Positions 1 to 11,745 of a stretch of 64,000 nt of DNA are shown piece after piece (position 1 is the stretch's first letter; every line of letters starts with the position of its first letter). The translations under genes and the position numbers were made by a program. This DNA is from Chloranthus sessilifolius (lineage: Eukaryota > Streptophyta > Magnoliopsida > Chloranthales > Chloranthaceae), in contig CM037595.1 of NCBI GenBank assembly GCA_021018995.1, positions 96,112,491-96,176,490 of the forward strand, in the 5' to 3' direction. Under the pieces are notes generated by a model, which saw only the letters and a program-made list of their open reading frames with translations, was not told where the DNA came from and did no database searches.

Positions 1-347
1 AAACACAAGATTTTTCTAAAAGGGGGGCACTCAGTAGTTGATGGTCCTGGAACAAAAAAATTCCCCAAATTATGGGTGAACGATTATACATTTAGTTTTG
101 ATTTCACGTGGCACACATCTAAAAAGATGACCCTAAAATCATTTTAGGGTCCCTTTTTGGGATGTGTGCCACATGGAAGAAAAAATTGTTTGTCTAATGA
201 TACTCCTATGATCTCAAGATTCATGGTTCCAATCTTAGCATTGTTGACTACCTTGAATCAAATGATGGAGATTGTTTTATGTCCTAATTTTCCACCCAAT
301 AGATCTTGAGATCATGGCCTACCTATTAGACGATTAAAAGCTTGAGG

Positions 348-396
<49 letters not shown>

Positions 397-930
397 AGGG
401 GGTGGGGGGTTATTTAGATCTGCCCCTGGTTGCGATAGATGCTTGATCTGTAGCCTTAGCATGCACGGATGGCCGAAGAAGGGGAAGACGACTTGCGTGT
501 GGTGAAGGGAGAAGAGGAAGACAAAGAGTGTGTGGCCGAATGAGCATGTCTGTAGCTACCGCGACATTTGGGGTTGAACGGAGAAAAGGAAGATGAAAAG
601 TTGAGGTGTGAATGCTTCAAAACCTCAAAAAAAAAAAATATTTGCAATAATTTTCAATGTGATTTTCAAAAATTCCCCATTCAGTAGGGTGCTTTTACAA
701 TGGGGTCAGAAAACGGTTCAACGGGGTAATTAGCCCAAAGATTTTCATATATGATTGAACACATAGGACTTGTTCAGTTATATGTGAAAAGAATGGTCAA
801 TTGAAAAGAAAAGAAGAGGTCAACTATTTTGATCGTGTTTAAATAGGTCGCTCACTCTCAAGCAAGATGACACACAAGTTTGGTTAAAACAAGTGGTAGC
901 TTATCACTAATATATGTCTTACCCAAAAAA
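1..930. other. AT-rich intergenic DNA with repeat debris
   Basis: I see no gene here. About 110-345 holds a degenerate copy of a foldback repeat that recurs across the window; its signature is GATCTTGAGATC-like palindromes next to 'gatgga' and 'caatctt' blocks. A long TA microsatellite follows. The short ORF on the minus strand around 456-647 is low-complexity Ser/Pro sequence with no recognisable domain. Confidence 0.4.
352..394. repeat. (TA)n microsatellite
   Basis: About 42 bp of uninterrupted TA dinucleotides. Confidence 0.95.
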
Positions 931-938
931 TATTAGTT

Positions 939-1120
939 TTTTTTTTTGTATCCGTGGGTGTTCGGGTCAACTTTGCGCTCACCTCGACTAATCTCATGGG
1001 GCACTGGAGCTAACGATCGGGTAATACTCCAGTGATCCTGAGGGGACTCAAACTGGTGACCATTGGGGAGCAAACCCAAGGCCTGACCAACTGAGCTACC
1101 CCTTCGGGTTACCTAACAAG
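939..1120 (-). mobile_element. tRNA-derived SINE with 8-bp target duplication
   Basis: Read on the minus strand, the element begins just inside 1120 with a tRNA-like head. It has a canonical Pol III A box (TAGCTCAGTTGG), a B-box-like GTTTGAGTCCC, and ends in an A-rich tail, seen as the T run at 939-948. It is flanked by a perfect direct repeat TATTAGTT at 931-938 and 1121-1128, which marks retroposition. It is not a tRNA gene: the body continues about 100 bp past the B box and no acceptor stem closes. Confidence 0.85.
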
Positions 1121-1389
1121 TATTAGTTATTAGAGGTTTCTAACCATCCAAATGGTGTGCTTTAATTTCAATCACTAAATAATTGTTCATTTTAGAATGC
1201 ATAATTAGATGGTTCAAATCCCTTAATGAGCCCTACTTTAGGTCAATATATAGAGTACCATCTCGATGACTTAAATCATTGAAAGTCATATGTCACAAGC
1301 TCAAAAAGTGGAGACTCATGGGACAATTTTCATTGTTGTTTGATTTTTTTTTTTTTGAGGAAAATATATAAATAACTTCTCTTATTGAA

Positions 1390-1770
1390 AGGATGTAGCT
1401 GCAAGTACAAGTTGGGCAAGTATTAGGCTATTAAGCCATAGCTTAGCCTCATTTTTATTGGGTTTCCATATATGGCATCCTAACCAGATCTTAAGCCTTA
1501 AAACTATGGTGCTAGTCCTAGTTATTTCTAGTTGGGCTACGCTTGCAGGCAAATTAAGCCCATTGGCAATGCTAGAAACCTTTAACAAGCATGAATGTTG
1601 AGCCAAAGTTGGGGTAGGTCTTATGCTATTAAGTCCTTTGGCTATCCTTATTTTCATTGGGATTTCATATATGGTATCCTAGTCCAACCCTAATCCCTAG
1701 AACCATGCCTCTACTAGACCTATTTTTATTGATCAGATCATTGTTGCAAGCTAGTTTGGCCCTTTAAGGG
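1390..1770. repeat. diverged tandem pair, period about 206 bp
   Basis: Two related blocks, near 1406-1560 and 1612-1766, share an ordered set of words: 'gctattaag', 'catatatgg', 'atcctag/atcctaa', 'gctagtcctag/ctactagacc'. No coding potential was recognised. Confidence 0.45.
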
Positions 1771-4682
1771 CCTGTTTGATTTCAGGGGAAATATGGGAAA
1801 ACTCATATGCGAAAAATAAATTGCCGACATTCCCGTTGTCTGGATGACATACGAAAGGTCGGAAAATATGATCATATTTTTCATCAAAATTCGAGAATAA
1901 TTGCCAAGGGTGTCCCTCGATTTTTTATCTTCCGAGTATTCAGAAAATTAGTTGCTTCAATCTATTTCTTCTCTTTCTTCTTCTCCAACACAGATAGGGT
2001 TTCTTTATAATAAAAAAACAAAACGCAACTATTTCGTTGCAGTTGACAATCCTCCCAACCTCTTCAGACAATAGGTACTCTCTCTCTCTCCCTAACGTAT
2101 TTTTCAGGTTCTCATTCCCTAATCATTCCTCCTCATCACTATCAACCTTCATGGCTATATTTTAGCTATGAGATAGCAATAAAGATTAAAGATTGAAGAC
2201 GGTTTGAGTTTTGGGCATTTTTTTGATTTTAATATTTTCCTTTCTCATCAATATAATATAATGATTGTTCAAATTTATATAACCAATAAAGGTGACTATG
2301 TTAAATATGCTATTTTAACGAGCAAATTTTGTTATTTTTGAATTATGAACATATCAAATCATAAGAACACATGTGGAATATAAGTTGAGATTGTGACATA
2401 AATTTAGCAAATCCAAATCAATGTGGGCTCCAGGTTCTGGAATGAAGTTTTTTCTTCTTTGATAGTTAAACATGGGATTTGAACTTGACCTTTTCCTTTT
2501 ATTTCTTTTTTTTTTTGTTTAGTTTTCTTAGAATTGGATTTGCTAGTGATTTTTTATTTCTGTCGCATCGGTTGGTGTTGTATATTCCATTGTTGATTTC
2601 ATAAGTGACGCTGATAATTAAAAAGACTGTAACCTTACAAGTGGACAAGTTCATGGAACACGGGCAAATATTATGGTTGTCGAACCCACGGGGAGCGAGT
2701 AAATCTACTAAATCGTAATAATATTAAACCTAAGTTCTACCAAAGTTGGAAAGGGTTTTGATGGTGAACTTACTACTTCTCAACAAAGTTAAAATGAAAG
2801 ATTTACATCTAACTATGATGATTCGAAATTAATGAATGAAATAAAAATGATTACATTCAACGATACAACTACACCCTAGATTCATTAGATTCTCTCACTT
2901 TAATTTAATCAATCATAACTAATAAATATCTACCCACGTTTTACTACAAGCAAAATAATTCGAAAAGAATGTGATTAATGATCCCTACATATATTATTCT
3001 AGTTACTATGATGCATTCACGAATGCCATGAGTCATGCACAAGGTATAACGTATCAAGAATAAATAACCACAATATATTAATCAATCACTCGACATCTTA
3101 TATTAATCTGCAAGATCAATGTAGGTTACAAGATAACCTTTCAGCGGTCACTAATCTACAAGATCAATGACTATAGACGGAATTTCAATGATAGTACAAT
3201 ATTCATCTAGAATAACCCAGTCATGTGATTCAATATTCAAAATAAACATGATAAAACTAAAAGGATATTATCTACTCATATAGGATTCTCTTTCCCCTCG
3301 AACGTGAGAGTTAGCCTCTCATCTTCGATCTACGCGTTACGCACGGAACTGATTTCACCAACATTATACTTCAATATTAATTATAAAATCTTCAATGTTA
3401 TGTTCTCCCTTTCTCTAAGGACAAGACTCCAAATTTGACTACAATTATTTAATGATACAAAGATTAAAATATGTTTTACCCTAATTATAAAGTACTATTT
3501 ATTAGCAAAACTATAAAATACGAATTTTTGGGCATCTTCGCGCACATATGAGCATTCGAAGCACTAACACTAAAGTTTTGGGTCCTTTCTCGCGACCACG
3601 AGATTTAGGCTCGCGGCCATGGCCATGAACTTGAGGGTCATGGCCACGAGAATTAGGCTCATGACTACGAAATCGAGACTTCTTCATTTTCTTTCGAATT
3701 TTGACTTGAGTTTCTTTGCATTTTTGTTTCATTGTCTGCAATCACTTTTTGCTACTTGTCACCAAGTGCTTCTTGACTCATACTTCATCACATTCTTTGC
3801 TCTTTTGGAGCTCCTTCTTGGTCCCGCAATCGTATTGCATTGAATCCATGATAATTGCCCTCTTTTGACGTATTTTATCAATGGCTTGTAATCTGTCAAT
3901 AATTCACTAAACTATAAAAAATCATCAACAATTACCTCATTTGAAGATCGTAAAGCACTACTTTGGGTACTAAAATTGGTCACTTTTGGAGACCGATCAG
4001 AGGTTGATTTGATTTGAATGACTCATGCTTTTAGTGATTTTTTCTATGTTAAAATTTGAATACCATGTGTTCGATGAAATGTGTAAGATAGCCAAAAAAT
4101 GTTGGGGTCCACCCATATTTCAATAGTGAATTTACATGGCAGGTGCTCTTGCTGAGTTGTAGTGAATTTTTTTATCAAATTTTATATTGGTTGCTTCACC
4201 TTATATTTTAGTCAATGGGCAAATCATATGGGTTGATATTAGGTACCTAACACTAGCATTGCCAACATATCTTTTGTTTACATGGCTTTGGGAGTATGAG
4301 GGTTTTGATGTCGGCTTAACATATTGGGATCTTTCTCATCGTGTGATCATTTGATATCATTGCATATCCTCATGCCAATTTTACAAATAGAATCAAAACT
4401 TAAATTCAAATTTCATTGCATCTCCTCGTCCCAATTTTACAAATAACATTAAACTCTTGTTTGGAGAGAAACTATGGCTTAAATTTTACCTACTACAACA
4501 AATAAAAAACAAAACATAGAGTTTGACGAACAAAACATGAAGTCAAATGAACGAGAGGCTAAGCATAGAAAATCCGTACATAAACACATTGTTGTAAATG
4601 TATGGCTTCAACTATCTTTATTAGCGAAATTTTTTGAGATCGCATACATAAGTCACCATCTTCATACAATGCTCAACATAGG
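1767..4682. other. transposon-derived DNA, unclassified
   Basis: Position 1767 starts with GGGCCTGTTTGATTTC preceded by TTTAA, which resembles the terminus of a PIF/Harbinger or Tourist-type element. A convincing partner end was not found. From about 2620 to 3900 the sequence looks like a decayed retroelement terminal region, with a 'gtcgaacccacgggga' block followed by long AT-rich DNA; this rests on general appearance only. No intact gene is visible. Confidence 0.3.
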
Positions 4683-4687
4683 CTGAC

Positions 4688-7224
4688 TGTAATATCCCGA
4701 AAAATCACGTTAAACAATGACCTCGGGATCCGTGCCCGATTGGTCACAGGTTTGACCAATTAGGAGTCCAATGGTTAGCATAGAGTGTGATGAATGGATG
4801 AGATGTGATAGTTTGATTGATTGCATGATGTATGATGTGAATGTGAAGTCGCATACACCTATCGCGGTGTATGTGCTCAACACACAAGTGAGGAAAGAGA
4901 TAAAAGTGTTTAATAACCCTAAAATCTGTATTTGGTTGTTGAGAGAGGAGTAAAGAAGAGAGAGAGAGGAGTAAAGAGATTGAACAAGAGTTATTGTATG
5001 ATTGGAGGGGGGATTCTAGCATTAAAGAGACCGATTTAACGCGAGGAATCCGTTCAAGCAAAAGCTGGAACCCTAGCCTTTCCAACCACTTGATTGAAAT
5101 CAATTTGAGATTGATTGAAGGTAAGATTTTTGTAGTTTAAATGCATGGATTGAAAGGGTGAATAGTGGTTAGAAATAGTGTGAAATGTAGGACAAAGGTT
5201 TAGAGAAATGGAGGAAAAAGTAAAGGAAGAGATTGGGAAGAACATCCAAAAGGGGGCTGAATCTGGCAATTTCGATTAATCAAAATTGGGTTTCGATTAA
5301 TCGAAATTGGCCAAGAAGTTAAAAAGTAAGAGGACCCCGATCTTGATTAATCGAATTGAGTTTCGATTAATCGACTTTAGATTTCGATTAATCGAATTGG
5401 GAATCGATTGATCGACTGGGAACCTACAGTGAACTCCAGTGGAGGAAAGAAAATAGCTTGGAGAAATCGACTAATCGAAATGGGAATTCGATTAATCGAT
5501 TTAGAATTTCGATTAATCGATTTGGGATCGATTAATCGATTTTGGAAATTTGATTACTCGAATTGAGAATCGACAAGATAGAGTAGAGAATTTCGATTAA
5601 TCGAATTGGGTTTCGATTAATCGAATGGGAATCTCGATTAATCGATTTGAGAATCGATTAATCGATATTGACTTTCGATTAATCGATTTTGGAAATTGAT
5701 TAATCGAATCAGATTCGATTAATCAATTTTGGAGTTCGATTCATCGACTAGGCTAGTTTATGTTGACTTTTGAGTTTGACTTTAAGCTTCATGGAGGGTC
5801 TTGGACCTCCTTTATTGCATCTTTAATGATGTGTTTCACATGTTATGTGGTACCATAGGTGGTACGTGTGAGCTAGTGCACAAGGAGCCACGTGGGACCT
5901 TGATGCATTGATCGAACGAAGACTTGAGGTAGGGAACTCCTTGAACATGTACCTTATTTTACAAGAGCATATATGTAGTGATATAGATTTAACTTCAAAT
6001 ATTTTATAAAGGGTTGTGAAGAAGTGTGTGTGTGTTACATAAATAAAAGTAATCATAATGAGCCATCCCCAGGGGATGAAGAAGTAAAGAGATTTGAGCA
6101 TCAGGTGTGATACAAGTGAATGGATACATCCCAGGGATGTATCCAAGATTGGATCATGTTTGATAGGGCCTAACTGATATAAGATAGCATATTTATACGG
6201 TGAATAACTATATGTAAGGCACCGATATTTTTGTTATTTGAGGTTTGATAGGGTACCCCACCGACGTGGCGGGATATCCATGACTGACATGGCAGGATAT
6301 CTGTGACCGATACGGCGGCGAAACCGTAGGCCAGTGCGGAGCCTTATCCGTACACAGTAAGCACACCCCAGGGGTGTTGATTGAGCCTAGTGAAACCCAG
6401 CCACCAATTCCCAGGGGGAAAGGGGCTTGGATACTAATTGTATTCCCAGGGAATACGTTAAAACTGTCTATATAGATGACGATGATGGGTATCTCATCGG
6501 GGCTCGATGCTATATTGCTCCGGGATTACTTAAGTTGAAAGTTTAAGTTTTGCTTTAGGCCTTTTCAGCATCATTCATGAATAAATAAAGACATAAGTAA
6601 CTACCAGTAAAATATAATGCTTTTAATTGTTTTCATCAGTAACTGCATAGACACATCATGCATGGCATATCATGGAATATATGTGAGTGATAATTTATAT
6701 GTTCAACTGTGTTTTGTTCCCTATTGAGTTAGGATGTAGCTCACCCTATAGACTATACGTCGCAGGTCCACTACTAGCAGCTGCCGAGGCTTCAGGAGAC
6801 GCTAACCCTGGTGAGTCAGACCTTGCGGCCGGTGAAGAGTTGGAGCCACCTCCTGAGGACTTCTTCTAGAGGACTCCGTTGTGCCGCTTTGAGGGCTTTT
6901 GGATAGAGATTTGTACGCCTTGGTATGTCAAGCCTTGTTTTGACTAAACAATGTACATGTATAAATTGAGATTATTCTTTTGGGGCGAACCATCCGTGAT
7001 GATTTGCTATCATCAATGGTTCGGATCGGTTCTCCATTCATGCAGAGGCATGAGGGTAGAACTGTCTTTTGAGAAATGCTTTTATATAGATTTAAATTCC
7101 GTAGTTTCATTTACTATTTTATTTTTGCCTGATATGCCAATGTTCCGTGCTTAGCTAAGGGGCACGGTCAAGATGATCGTGCTGATGGCACGGGTTTCGG
7201 GGTGCCGAAATCCGGGCTGTCACA
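4688..7224 (+). mobile_element. solo LTR, copy 1 of a 2.5-kb LTR family
   Basis: The block starts TGTAATATCCCG and ends GGGCTGTCACA, the TG...CA ends of an LTR. It is flanked by a perfect 5-bp duplication CTGAC at 4683-4687 and 7225-7229, and no internal retroviral-like coding region lies next to it, so it is a solo LTR left by LTR-LTR recombination. It shares its whole length with 11746-14262. A palindrome array lies at 5271-5757. The insertion interrupts sequence upstream of, and probably continuous with, the Harbinger transposase relic. Confidence 0.88.
5271..5757. repeat. array of CGATTAATCG palindromes inside solo LTR 1
   Basis: Roughly 20 copies of the palindrome TTCGATTAATCGAA, or versions with one or two changes, at irregular 15-40 bp spacing and separated by short G-rich linkers. 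The array is embedded in the U3-like first third of the LTR and is matched in LTR copy 2. Confidence 0.9.
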
Positions 7225-7289
7225 CTGACATTCTTACATGACATAATCAATGACAATGACACCGAATGTTGAAACCAACTCTAAATGAA

Positions 7290-8290
7290 TAGAGTTGCAT
7301 TCTACAATTTAAGATACAAATTACGCGATAGTGATTGATTAAATCATACAAGAGGAGTCACAATGGAAGAATAACTGACAATATTTTTACAGATTCTTAC
7401 ACATAATGTCAGGAATCAAGCCTCTTATTTCCTATTCAACCGATTAGGAGTAACTCTTAGTTGATATTTTAGGCGAGTGTTAAACACATTTCTTAGCTTA
7501 TATCCAGAGTATATCCAAGAACTTAGAGTAAATATTCTTCAACACATGCTTGAAAAATATTATCAGTACTTTATGTAATCAAATTAAATAGTTTTAACTT
7601 CTTTCAAGTTAGAGTTAATTGTATTTGAATTTATAAATTTTTTAAACAGGATTGTATCAGAGCTATAGATAAGACTCACATCCCAGCAATGGATCCAGCT
7701 GAGAGTAGACCCAACATTCGTAATAGGAAGCAAGAGATCTCCCAAAATATGATGGCAGTCATGCACTTTGATATGATATTTGCATATATCCTTGTTGGTT
7801 GGGAAGGATCAACCGTAGATGCTCGAGTGCTTCACGACTCACTTACAAGGGAAGATAGATTGAAACTACTAAATGGTATTAAACCGACTCTTGGTTTATT
7901 TTATTATAATAAAGATTTCACTACTATAGTTGTAACAAAAGTATATTTGATCACATGTTTTAGGTAAATACTACATCATGGATGTCGGTTATGCGAATAT
8001 CCATGAATTTCTTGACGTGTGATGATATTTGAAGGGAGGAATTCAACTATCATCACACGTTATTAAGAAATGTCATCGAGCGAATGTTTGGAGTCCTGAA
8101 AAAATGCTTTCCTATATTGAAGACAACACCACTATATGCCTTCTCAACACAAGTTGACATTGTTTTAGTTTGTTGTGTCTTACATAATCATATTCGAAGT
8201 ATTAATCGTGATAACTCTTCTTGGGCAATATTGAAGATACTTCTTCAGATGATGAAGATAAAGATGAAGACAACGAGGAAGAATTGACCG
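7290..8290 (+). pseudogene. PIF/Harbinger (HARBI1/ALP1-like) transposase relic
   Basis: Translated fragments follow the family order. An N-terminal helical part around 7350-7560 includes LYPEYIQEL; a DDE block follows with DCIRAIDKTHIPA (about 7650-7690), GWEGSTVDARVL (about 7800-7840), YYIMDVGYAN (about 7965-8000) and NVIERMFGVLKKCFPIL (about 8065-8120); then QVDIVLVCCVLHN. These carry the expected acidic residues of a DDE nuclease. The reading frame is broken by stops and at least two frameshifts, and an intron-like gap lies near 7565-7645. Solo LTR 1 is inserted immediately upstream and probably splits the 5' part. It is no longer able to encode a full transposase. Confidence 0.82.
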
Positions 8291-8719
8291 CGAAAATTTT
8301 AAATAGAACTCAGAGGGAGCGACAAGAATGGTCAAATATGAGGGATCAAATGGCATAGGCTATGTGGATGAATCGTTAAAACTATAAAATTATATTTATA
8401 CTATTACCATATTTATGAACTTTTGATTGACCTATGTTATTTTGATTAATTGTCGATGAATGAACTAAATTAGATGTTTAAGTAATTTGGAATGAGTTTT
8501 TTGTTTCATGATTTTGTAACGTTTTATTAGTTGTTCACATTTAGTTAATTATCAATTTGTGTCATTGTCCTTTGTGGTGTTGTGGATGAGTTTTGTGATA
8601 TTTTCTATTGATTTATGTTTAGTTAATATGTTATTTTACTAGTCATTTATATTTTACTAATCAATATGTTAAACGGCATTTTGTGATATTTTATTATAGG
8701 AATGACATATTTTGAATAT

Positions 8720-9646
8720 CCATCTAAAAGGACCAATCTCCGTTGGACAAAAAAAATGTGCGATATCATCATTTATGTACTTGTAGAAGAGGTTGCGAAA
8801 GGTCGCAAACTTGATAATGGATTTCATTAGGATTCTTACAATGTAGTTGCAAAAGAAATCAAGAAAAATATAGGGATCAATGCCACTAAAGATAATATTT
8901 ATCATAAATATAAGTAATGGAGAAATGATGTACTCACAGTAAGAAACTTTCACTTTAATTGTACTGATTTTAGATGAGACAATAGCAAAGAGACGGTAGT
9001 TACTGAAGATTCTATTTGAAATGATTATTTTAAGGTATATGAGTAGATAAATTTAACATAAATATTAGTTAATGTTATTTTTACAAAAGATATTTAATAT
9101 TATTGATCATTATATCCATTTGAAGATATTTCAATTATTTACAGACTCACCCGCAACAAAAAGTTTGGCAGAACAAAATAGTAAGAAGTTATAACAAATT
9201 AGATATTATAGTTAGAAAAGATACTGCTACCTGTAAAAATGCAAAAACATGAATTGATGGACCTACAAAAGAAACTCAATCTCAACCTATTGATGATTAT
9301 TACCCAAACTTAGATGGGTTGGGTGAGTTTTCATCTACTAATATATGGAAATATGCAAACTCTAAAGTTCGTTAGAAACGATGCTCCCGAGTTAGTTAGA
9401 AAGGGTGCTACTAGGATGGGTGGGTCAAATCTTTCGTCAAATTATCAAAGGTCAACACGCAAGAGGAAAACAAGTGATGATGCGCTGGATGTTTATGATA
9501 ACTTGGCAAAGGTGGTTGGAAAATTGGCCATAACGTTGGAGATGGATAATGAATTCACAAGGGCAAAAATTTTCAAGGAGGCTATTAAGTCAGTGCAGGG
9601 TATTAATCAAGAAGAAGTTTCGGCGGCATTCCAGATCTTAATTTAA
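8720..9646 (+). pseudogene. Harbinger ORF1-like Myb/SANT DNA-binding protein relic
   Basis: The stretch 8725-8945 translates to a Myb/SANT-like domain, with NLRWTKKMCDIIIYVLVEEV and later NIGINATKDNIYHKYK, interrupted by in-frame stops. A trailing open segment at 9314-9646 ends in a helical C-terminus (NEFTRAKIFKEAIKSVQG). Such proteins accompany Harbinger transposases as the second element-encoded protein, and it lies directly downstream on the same strand. Decayed, not expected to be functional. Confidence 0.68.
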
Positions 9647-9649
9647 GAT

Positions 9650-10071
9650 AAATTCAAAGCATTCAACTTTTGGGTCACCGAAGAAGATGAATATATTGAC
9701 TTTTTGCGTTCTTTACTTTAAGGTTGATCAAGCCCTTCTTTTATTTACTCAGTACATCTCTACAACAATTGAAGTTTTTTTGGACAACAATTTTTTTTTT
9801 TTTTTTTTTTTATGATGGTGTGTGGTATTACAGTTGATAGTTATGGATGAGCATTTTTTATAAGTTATTTATGTGAATGATCTTTTTTGCGGCATCACAG
9901 GCAATAGTATGATTTTATTTTTTTTTGGAAACTAGTATAGTCATTTTCATGGATAGTCGTTTTTGTGGATAATTTATGTGAAAGCTTATTTTTATGATAT
10001 TGCAATGGTTTTTTACTTTGGATGATCTTTTATGGTATTATGGTTGTTTTTTGTTAGGATATGTTATTTTC
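9650..10071. other. AT-rich tail of the Harbinger region
   Basis: T-rich sequence with a 22-bp T run near 9790-9811 and no coding potential. The 3' terminal repeat of the Harbinger element was not located with confidence. Confidence 0.35.
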
Positions 10072-10079
10072 CTACAATT

Positions 10080-10745
10080 AGGTGTGTATTCGATTCGGTT
10101 TGATCGATTTTAAACCAAAACCAAACCGTCCAACTTTTGAACCAAATTGTAGGAAAATAACAAATCAAATCGGTTCTAATTGGTTTCTAAATGTTCAAAC
10201 CAAACCAAACCGTCCAACTATTGAACCAAACCAACCCAATTCGATTCAATTTTCTTGTAAGTTCTACTTGCACATCAAAATTTTCCCAATTTCTCAACCT
10301 GTTTTACACTTTTACTATTTTTAGTTTTTCCAGAGTCGTTTTGCTTTTATAATTTATTCACCCTTCTTAAAACAGATAATAAAAATAAATGCATCACATT
10401 CACTCTAATTTAGTATCTAGAGAGGGGGAGGGGGAGGGGGAAGGAGAGGGAAGACTGACTAAACTTTTAGAAAATAGAACTCTATGTCTCTACTCCCTAA
10501 TTCAACGTCTTGTGAGATTCGAGTTTTAAGTAAGGTTGTGAAACACTAAATTTGGGCCCAAATTTTGAACTGAAATACGAGGCTCAATCGTCTGATTAAC
10601 TCAAGTTTACTATATATATATAATTTACTTACAATCTGTTCGGTTGGTTTCGGCTTGGGAATGCCAAATCAAACCCAAACCAGTACCTGTCCAAATCAGA
10701 CCAAAACTGGCGATTCAGTTTGGCCCCAAAAAAGCACAACCCTAC
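10080..10745. mobile_element. hAT-type MITE with 8-bp target duplication
   Basis: A 666-bp non-coding element flanked by a perfect 8-bp duplication CTACAATT (10072-10079 and 10746-10753). Its ends are short and imperfectly inverted, AGGTGTG on the left against GTAGGGTTGTG on the right read inward, as in hAT elements. The interior repeats 'aaccaaaccgtccaac' and carries complementary 'ggttt/aaacc' blocks near both ends. The 67-80 residue ORF inside is repeat-derived. Confidence 0.78.
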
Positions 10746-10753
10746 CTACAATT

Positions 10754-11010
10754 TCCCGCATATGGATCCAAGCACATGATTTGGTTAATCCTGCGTTTTC
10801 CTGGATAGTAATGTGGTTATCCAAAAAATGAAAAATAAAGGGAAACAAAGGAATCACATGGTTTTCTACAACTTAGGTATCTACGGGAAAATGTAGGAAT
10901 ATTATTGTACTTTCTTACATTTCCCGTGTTTTTATCCAAACAAAAATTCTAAAGTCATTACCCAATGTTGGTCTTCTATGTACGGGCTACTTAGAGGGGG
11001 TGGACAAGAT
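10754..11010. other. no gene; AT-rich spacer
   Basis: Contains 'cccgtgtttttatccaaaca' near 10925-10945, which could be a decayed transposon terminus; nothing else is recognisable. Confidence 0.3.
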
Positions 11011-11475
11011 ATAGGGCACATTTGATTGCCGGTATTCAACTGACGTGTTAAGGCACCTTAACGCGTTAGGAGTTGTAATGGTAATACAAGTACATGGTCA
11101 AAATATTAACTTTTAGGTGATTGTTTGATTAACATCAACTGTAATCGCAATACAAAAAAAATCGTAGTCTTCTTTCTTACTCAGCATCTCCAACAACAAA
11201 GATAAATAAAAAAATAAAAAATGACAAATCTTGTAAAGAGATGAAAATGCAAAGTAATGCATTCCAACAAAAATAATCTTCTCGCTCTTTAAAATGTATC
11301 ACCTAAAGGGCTTCCGAAAATTGATTGAGATGTGATGCCAAATTGTCATATGGTACCTAAATTAGGGCTTTGAAATTGTCTTCTACTATTAAATAGGGAA
11401 GTATCAAAACATGGCAGAATGCAAGGAAATTCACGAAATAGGGTTAACTGAAATTGAAGCCCCACTAGTTCTAAT

Positions 11476-11634
11476 TTAGGAGTGAAAGATTTCAACAAGG
11501 GCTTCATCTGGCTTGATCTTGCCTGGTTCAACATTGAAATCAACTTTCTTCTTCAATCCTTTTTCTTTGCCCTCATTAGCAATGTCAAGAGACGTCATGT
11601 GCTTTCTACCAGAAAGCTTCACATTTCTGACCAT
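11476..11634 (-). other. 52-codon open frame inside the TIR element
   Basis: ATG at 11634, stop at 11476. The product is small, basic and lysine-rich (KEKGLKKKVDFNVEPGK), with no family I recognise. Upstream on this strand the sequence is pyrimidine-rich like a plant 5' UTR and is interrupted by solo LTR 2. It may be a captured gene fragment or chance; evidence for expression is absent. Confidence 0.2.
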
Positions 11635-11745
11635 GGTGATTGCACGGGTGAATTGCAGAGATGAGGGTTTTGAAGAAGGAGAAGAAGAAGTCAAAATTAG
11701 TATTGAGTTTTCATTAGGAAAGCTAGAGAAGTTGAAAAGAACTAG

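Noticed and set aside
1085..1112. tRNA gene on the minus strand
   Set aside because: A and B boxes are present but there is no complete cloverleaf, and an A tail with flanking duplication shows a SINE.
3511..3843. Overlapping ORFs on both strands
   Set aside because: Low-complexity charged or hydrophobic products within repeat DNA, with no conserved motif.
1767..10960. A single full-length Harbinger element with ends near 1767 and 10950
   Set aside because: The left end looks plausible (GGGCCTGTTTGATTTC after TTTAA), but the candidate right end does not match it well and no matching 3-bp duplication was found.
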